Part shown: positions 38,901-47,900 of the stretch, one piece after another | Position numbering within the stretch: position 1 is the first letter of the stretch | Layout of the letters: each line of letters begins with the position of its first letter | DNA from: Patagioenas fasciata | Lineage: Eukaryota; Chordata; Aves; Columbiformes; Columbidae | DNA length: 64,000 nucleotides | NCBI RefSeq assembly: GCF_037038585.1 | Contig: NC_092520.1 | Span: 194,129,604 to 194,193,603 of the forward strand | Direction: 5' to 3' | Notes under the pieces: generated by a model | What the model was told of the DNA's origin: nothing | The model's database searches: none | What the model saw: the letters and a program-made list of their open reading frames with translations, nothing else | Made by a program: the position numbers and the translations under genes

Positions 38901-41900
38901 AAATACTGTATATAAAAAAAGCTATGGTAACTTAAAATTTATCCTTGGGTAACTAACTCTTAGGAAAGAGCAAATAGCAACAAATGGAAGGTATTCAGGT
39001 GTGACTCAATTTGAGCCTCTATGCTGAGTTGTGGAAAAAAAAAAAAAAAAAACAGACAAACCAAAAACCCAGATAAAAAAAACCTCTACAAACTACAAGA
39101 GAAAGCCACCAAAACAAAAATCACTGGAGGATACACCAACATAGCTCTTCAGTATTCAAGGTAAACAACTGCCCCCCACCAAACCAAAACCCAAACAAAA
39201 TTAAAAAAACCCCACATAAAACCAACCCCAAAACAATTAGGAAAAAATCTGGTCTGCTTTTAATACATTAGTATGGAACGGTCCTCTTGTTCTAAGACTT
39301 TGAAGATGACAGCATATCTGCTGTTTAATTTAAACAGACTTACAAGTAAAAGCATTAACTTTAATCCTCATTCCATAAAGGATTTTATTGGCATTGAAAA
39401 GAGACATAAGACTGGGGAGTCACAAAGCACTATCTGTAAGAGATATGCTCAATAAGAAGACTCTCAAAGACATTAAGTTTAATATTAATTCTCTTTAATT
39501 CTATAGTGTTTCAGGGTTACTTCAAGACCATGAACCATAAGACTCAACTATGAGAGGTTTCAGTATGAAAGACAGGTTTATGGATGATGGAGTGATGGAA
39601 AGGAAGAAAGCTTAGAACAATCAGAAAGGCTTACTCTATCCAAACAATAATTCTTTTAGATTCTCCTTGTTTCAGAGTTCCAAAATCAATCATTGATACT
39701 TCCAACCCTTCTTTGTCTCTCATTAAGTCTTCATAAGGCTCATCTGGACTGATTCCATTAGAGTGAGATTGCCTGTAAAAATAATTACAGCTAGTGATTT
39801 TGAAACACAAATAGACTCAGCAAATATCTTTGATTCAGCACAAGTTTAAGAATCACTATACCAAAGCACAGTTACAATGTCTAGGAAGAAGCAGGTGAGA
39901 GGGTTCACTTCTTCTCAGCTGCCTCCAAAACAAAGAGATTACCTTCGCTAATTTAAGCAGCAAGTTAAAAACCAACAAATCTTTTGTCAGCAGCACAATA
40001 TACCAGCATAAAACTTCGGATACAAGGTTAAAGTGACCAAATAGCTAGCTAATCTTTGCTCAAGAGCTGAATCAAATGGTGACTGAAGCTGCCATGGATC
40101 TCCTTGGGAGCTGAACCAAGACACAAAGAGTAGCTCCTTCACAAGAGTCCCAATTAGCACTGGAGCTTAAGAGATAAAATGGCTAGACTGGAAACATTTC
40201 AACATGTACCCTCCCAAGCACTTAAATCTTCTGTTTCCTGCTACAAGCTGAAAGCACCAAACTGAAGAAGAAATTGAAAAAAGCTGAAAAACAAAAAGCA
40301 TTCTTAACTACTATCACACATACCACTGATGAAAAATGCCTATGAAGCCAATATCACACGTTCTTCCCTGTCTTGAGACAGTCAACATAACTCTAACCTC
40401 TCTGTCTCAGCTACCTGTAGAAACCATCAAAAATTGTTTCTGTTCTACAATGAAAAAACTATTCAGTTCAATAAAATGGCACTATAATCACTTGGAAATA
40501 TGTTAATCTCAGTAATATTTACAGATCCTAAGTATACCTCAGTTATCTAATACAATAAAGTAGAAGACGACTGCAGCTGTTATTTATTAGCTACATCAAT
40601 TTCCTAGCAAAGCCCACTAGATGTTCCTCATTGCAGCTTAAGCTGTCTCCATTTTTTATATGGTAGGAGGTAAACTAAAACTGAGAAATCAACCTTAAAG
40701 TCTACTTTTGTAACTTGGCTTTAATAATAATTTTCCATATAAAATCCATCATTAAAACCAGGTCCAACTTAAAGTGAATAAATTGTACTGTTGTGCAAAG
40801 CAATGTAAACACTTCAAGCTCCATCTAGGTACAATTTAAATTTACTATATCCGTTATCTCCAGTGAAAACAAACAGCTTAATCCATTCTTCATAGTTTCT
40901 CTTTGAAGACATGTGTATCATAGAATCCCTTTAGTTGGAAGAGACCAGAAAAAAAAAAAAATCACTGAGTCCAACCATAACCTAACTCTGGCACTAAACC
41001 ATGTCCCTAAGAACCTCATCAAAACACCTTTTAAACACCTCCAGGGACAGTGACTCCACCACTTCCCTGAGCAGCCTGTTCCACTCCCTGATAACCCTTT
41101 CTGGGAAGAATTTTTCCCTAATATTCAATCTAAACCTCCCCTGCTACAACTTGAGGCCATTTCCTCTCATCCCATCACTTGCTACTCAGGAGAAGAGACG
41201 AGCACCCTCCACATCGCCCTTAGCTATATTTCCTAGAGATCAAACAAGATACCTCTCAAAAGTAGTCTTGAGGAGAGCTTATCAGAATGTCCTTCTTGCT
41301 CTCCTTCAGACTTCCCAGTTGGTTGACAGCTTATTTTTGGCCTACAGAACCAGACTCAGTAATCCTACCACAGCCTAAGTTAGCACTTAGAGTGTCAGAC
41401 TTTACAGGTAACACCCCAATTTATATACATTTTGGCCATATTTGTGTTTTTCACAGGAGAGACACTTGAACTCACAAGTCAAACTCTGGATCTTTGCTGC
41501 AGAACTCCTACTGACTGGCTGTTGCCCATTCTACATTTGTGTAGTTGATTATCTCGCAAGATTTTGTTTCTCTATACTGATCATCTACTTTTCCCAACCT
41601 TTTTCTGCAATCTGTCCAGATCCTCCTCACATCACATACACCATCTAAAGTGCCTGCAGAACCTCTTAGATTGATAGTTGCAAGCCTAACAGATACCTGT
41701 TGAGATCATTAAACTACCCATCTAGGACAGACATCTGAACAATTACTACAAATCAAGCAAAATAGATTAAAGAAACATCCATTTTACATCAATTTTGCTG
41801 AGAATGGTTTTCAAACAGTAAATCCTCACCAGAACACAGATTAGAGGAAACAAAAGGTAAGAGCATGAGCTTGGCATTTTTCTAACAAAACCATGCAAAA

Positions 41901-44900
41901 TTCCTTCCTTGTCCAGCATTATCCCTGAGCTCAGCTGCTACTAGTTTTGCTTCTCTAGTAAGCAGAGATGTCCCAATCTTCTGGAAAGGAAGAAGAAAAA
42001 AGCAAGGACCAAAACTTATCACACTCTGATCTTTGCAATGATCTATCATGCCTTCTAGTCAACTAGTAAAGAATTCACAGTATTTCTCACTTAGTAGATA
42101 CAACAAAATTTAAGCTACATAATTACATTTCATCTCTAGTTGTTATGAGGTGGAAAGAGAATTAAAGAATGAATATTACCCATCCTGGCTGACTGGCACC
42201 AAGCAGAGTGCTCTCCAAATATAACATGACTGATTGCTCTCCACCACAATTGCGTTCACTAGATCATGTCTACGAGGTGAATAGCCATCGGGAAGTCTCA
42301 ATGAATTCAAAGTGAAAAATATACTCTCATCTACTGTACCACTTCTTCCACAGATGCTGGAAATGCGAACCTGTAACAGTTTGTTATTCAGTATTACTTA
42401 ACATTATCTGCTTAAGCCAACAGGCATACTACCACTGCTAGTAAATACATTTGACTTAATCTTGATACCTGTCTTGCAACTTACCAACTTATCTAATTAA
42501 TACTTACATATTAGCAGCCACAAGAGAATTTTTTTCCTATGCTTGACATGCAAATATGATTCTGTATATACAGTTAGGTCAAATACCATAAACCTAATAC
42601 ATATATTCCTAGAGGGAACAAATGTTTTAAATAAAATAAAAAGGACAACAACTGTTTTAAAGACAAAATACTTGGATAAATTAAACACAATTTCCACAGT
42701 GATTAAAGTTTGAAAATCCACACATCCTCATTACAACCAGTGTAACTAAAACAATAAGCATCTAAATCAACAACTGACAGTCAGTAAGCTACTCTCCCCG
42801 TTTTAACCAAAATGCGTGTGCTTTTTTGAAAAGCTTTGTTATTTTAGAAATAATCCTATAAATGGCTGAGCCTATAGGTTTTATCTTTTAATTACAGATG
42901 TGTGCAAAACCTCCCTGCACACAAGATTCCTCTTGCCAAAAACAATGTGTAGAACAGTACCTTGTCTACTCGCTTGTATCTCAAAGGCTTTACAGTAACT
43001 GCTTCACTGCTCCACGTTTTTGAGTTAATAAAATATTTTGCTTGCACCCAGTCACCTTCACAAGGTTTGTAACCTAGGTAAAACAACATTTCTCAAGTTT
43101 AATTGCTAATGATGACATTTGCAGTACTCCCATACAGGACTTGTTTACATTAAATAAAATGACCAGCCAGAACAATGCATTATTCAGATCCACTGAGTTC
43201 AAACTTCTCTTCTCAGTTCTTCCACCAGCAGGTTATAACAAACTACAGAGACGCTAGTGGGAAAATACAGTTGCTTACATGTAACTTAGGTATACACGAC
43301 TGCATGCAAGTTATGCTTGGCGAGACTGAACAGACAGCTTTCTTCACCCAAATCCCTATGTTGGTTTCACTACATACACTCTATTAGAACTTATTTAGGA
43401 TGTGGACTCTAAGTTTATCAGAAGATATTTCTGTTGTACATATAAAATAAAGGAAAACAAGAAAGCCTCTACACACCTTCACAGACATCTTCCATTGCAA
43501 AAAAAGTATTCTGATTAATATAGCCACCATCCTTAGAGAGAGAGGTTATATTGCCAATTAACACTTTCATATTTATTTCAGAGGCTTCACAAGTAGGGTT
43601 GGAGTCTTCCCATGTATTCTGGACTGCATCTACCTATTAATACAAAAAAAACCCAACATTCAAATAGCCAGTACTTAGAATTATATGTTAAACATTTCTA
43701 CAATAAATATCAGAATTTCAACTGCTTATGTAAGTCAAGCTCCTTATTAGACACTTCTATATTCAATGTAGCTGTTCAATTTCATACACAATAAACTTGA
43801 GTAGTGAACAGTAAGAACTTCTTAAGAAGCCTGCTGTGTGCTGCAACACTGACAGCTACTACAATTACATATTGATCTGTCAAATTTTTCTCATGCTTCC
43901 CTTGCTTCAGGTCTACTTAAGACTTTTCATATCAACAAGAAGACTCTGCCCTGACAGCAATCTGATTGTACACAAATGGAACTAGAAAAATCACTATTTC
44001 AAAAAGCAAAAAAAGTTCAAGACACTATTTATAAACACTACATGCATTTCAGACTGCCCCATAGTCATTCTTTAATAATTAGAATTAAAAAAACTAAACA
44101 GCTGCTTCTTACAGACCCTCCATATCACAAACTCAAATATAAGTTTACTTATTCAAAAAACCCTCTGCAGAACACAAGCTACAAACTGTCAATGTATACA
44201 AACAATTTTTTCCCTCAGCTATGTTGGGGCAAGGATGTAGCATCTCTGCTCTTAATTACTAGAATTCCTAGAACTGCAAGTTCTCTTCTTCACTGCCAAA
44301 GGGCCAGCATCATCACAGGTTCAGAAGCCTCCACTCTACAGTTCAGACACTTGTTCCTCGGATCTTCCCTGTTCTCCGTAAGGACTGTCAGGGCCACTAA
44401 ACACCAGTGCCACGGGATGGAAGTACACATCATTAAACAAGAATTGATAACTCCAGATAGTATGTAGAGAAACTACACTGTGCAAATAAAGCAGAAAAGA
44501 TATAGATTCTTCTTTTTCTAAGGCTTATGAGGATAAGGATGTAGGAAAGCTTGAAGAAATCATACAAGGTATCTCTGCAGTGATTAAATAATGAACATTC
44601 GTGAACAAATTTTTCTATGAACTGTAGACTAAATTTACAAGTCAGATCATTAAGTAAACCACTTATTTCAGAAAGCCAAGAGTTTACAAATTCACAACCA
44701 GAATAAAGACTGGAAAACTATGATAATGCAGAGAAGATAGTAACTAAAAAAGCCACAACTGGACAGAGAAGAAATAAAAATAGTTAGCTGTAGTGTTTTC
44801 AATTTTACATGAAGACTAGAAACTTTGAGTAAAAGGTATTTTGTTAATGTGTGTGAAAAAAGTTATACACTGGCAAAAGACTCTATATAGTGCCATCTTT

Positions 44901-47900
44901 CTTACAGATCAGTATTTGTGCACAGATGAAAAACCACCCTATAGTCACACTTTTCATAAATATTAAGATGAATTTTACACTTGTTAAATGCTATCACCTT
45001 TGTGTGGTACACTTTAAGGTACAATTTTTGCTAAGAACATGTGCATTACAGAGCAAGAATAAACAGTTTGAATGTTAACTGCCTTGTCTTGATCCCATGG
45101 ATCCTATTCCACATGTCCATGAATACATGGGTTCAATCCTCAAATTAAGGGGGATAGAGAGAAAGGAACAGAGTACACCATATAGCCTTGCTTTCAATAG
45201 ACACGTCAGTGCTTCCTCTGATAGTCAGGGCCTTGCTGAAAAGCCATGAAGCTCTTTCCCAAAGAGCGCAAAGAAAAATCCACTGGAGCTTCAACTGCTG
45301 AAGTTTATCAACAAGAGAACAGCCATGTCTAATAGAAGAGAAATGTAAATAAGAAGTAACCCTATGGTGACAGATGAAAGTATTTTAAAGGTATGTCTCT
45401 ACTTACCATTAGTATGACTGGTCAACAGACTAATTCTGAAAAGCATACAGTATGTTACCAGAGATACTAGCAATTTCAGTTACAACCTGTAATTTGCTCT
45501 ATGAATATATGGCATTGGTACCAACAAAATTGCTGAATGTATAGTACAAAATAGTACAAATTCACTTTTACATGACAGCTGGTTATATCTGGACATTGCT
45601 GGCAACTGACCAAAATACCTCTGAAACACCAAAAATCAGGATGGTGCATAAAAGAAAGGCATGAGGAATCAGAAACACTATATGCTAATCAGCACAGGAC
45701 TTTGACCTCCTTTTCCCAATGTATGTATTGTTTGATAACATAGTAATGACAAATTCTTCAATTTGGTAATTTACACTGTTACTAAACATGCATATCAGAA
45801 CTTTACTAATAAGATTAATAGATACATTAGAATACTTCAGCTAATCATTACCTTCCCATTATCTGAAGCCACTATGTTTCCTGATTACATTCTTTGTAAA
45901 CAGCACAAGTTGATAAGATGCCTAATTATGAAACATCCATTTACTAGAAAACTCAAGTTAGCTTTCAAACTAGTTACACTGTTATTTGCTCTGTAGCTGC
46001 TCTGCAGCTTAAGCTTTGGCTCAGACTTTCGGTCAGGGTAAGTTTTAGAGGAAGAACACTAGTCTAGTCCTGTACTTCAAAGTGTAATGTAGCTAAGCCA
46101 AGCAGATACAAGCCAAGAACAAGGGTTCTGTACCATCCAGTTATCCATTGCTTCTGCACTGCTGTCAGTCTTCTTTACATAATATGTAAATGCAGAAGGG
46201 CCACTTGACTCAGCTTCTGAGCTAGATTATCACAGGCACCTGAGAGCTGAGCCTATATAATTAAAACAGTTACAGTAGTTTGAAGTTGTGACAATGTAAA
46301 ATCAAGCTTGAAGTAGGTATATAAATAAAGTATTAAGCAAGTAAGGTACTGAAATATAAATTTATAACTCTCCACAACATTAAGTTGCCAACTTTTTTAC
46401 AACAGAAGTTTTGAAATCAGTGTTCTTATTCACTTCTGCACAAAAAGAGTGAACTTGCAGATTCCATTGTTATTCTCTTATCTATTCATAATAACATAAA
46501 ATTGACTTTGAAGCTCAAAAGAAGTTAAAAACAGATTTGAACTAGATATAATTAAACACACTCTGACACAATTATCTCAATCAATAGTTTAATATTCACT
46601 ATATCTAGATTTATATTCAGAGAATCAGTATTAAAGGCACAACACTTTAAAGGAGATGGGATAAAATAATAATTAAAAAACCAAAATGACTTAACTCCAC
46701 TAGGTGAAGGGCTGTCAATTTCTCCCATTTCATAGAATTTGGGAGACTAAAACTACAGTAATCTCCAAAAGAAAGTCTCAAGAGATTTACAGAGAAAGTA
46801 AGATGGCAATTTATCTTCACCTCTTACCCTGATGGCCTTCAAGCCACCTGATGTTTTATCCTCTTCAACAATGGCAGTAACTTCCTGTCCAACAGTCAGC
46901 ATCATATTTCTTGTAACAGCATCCTTTGTGAAGACTATCATGTCATCTATCATCCCATAATCATAACAAAATCTTGTCACTACTCCTTGCACAGTTTTCA
47001 ATTCTTTATCACCTGCATTCAGAGGAAAAGTGTTGTCATAAGAACAAGTCACTTATTTACAGCACTATGCAATAAGCAATGAATGCTACTAAAAGTACCA
47101 TCCCGTCTATCAAAAAGTCATTCTCTTGTTCAACTAAAAATACCAACAGTTGTCAACTCATTAGTGACACATTTAAGTCTTGAAGTCTTATGGCAGGTTA
47201 TGTTTTCCACCAATTAAGAAAGCTAGTTAAACACAAACTACATGGTAAAATCAACATTCTTTAAGCTGCATGAAAACACCGTAGAATATTCTGAGTTGCA
47301 ATGGACCCATAAGGATCGCGGACCTCAACTCCCTGCTCCTTGCAAGACCCACCTAAACCTAACCATATGACTAAGAGCATTATCTAGATGCCCCTTGAAC
47401 TCCAATAGGCTTGGTGCCATGACTGCTCCTCCTGCGGAACCTGTTCCAGTGACCGACTACCCTCCTGGGAAAGAATCTTTTCCTAATGTCCCCTTTTCCT
47501 CAGACTTTGTCACTATGTTTCCCTCCACACTGTGAAAAAAGACAGATTCTCCTTAGCCCTCCTTCTGTTGTTAATGTAATTATAGAAACATTTTTTATTG
47601 TCTTTTACAGAAGTAGCCAAATTAAGATGCAGTTGGGCTTTGGCCCTTCCAATTTTCTTCCTGCATAACCACACAACTTCCTTTAAGTCCTCTTGAGTTG
47701 CCCACATTTTCTTTTAAAGGACAGACTTTTTTTTGTTCCTGAGTTCCAGCCAAAGCTCTCCATTCAGATAGGCCCGGATTACATTATTTCAGGTGCAGAA
47801 TCTGTCACTTGAATACACACACACACATAAATACATTGAAATTTTTGAGATAAACTTCTGGAAGCTAAATAAGTTCTCCAAAAAGCTCTGGGCCAACAAC

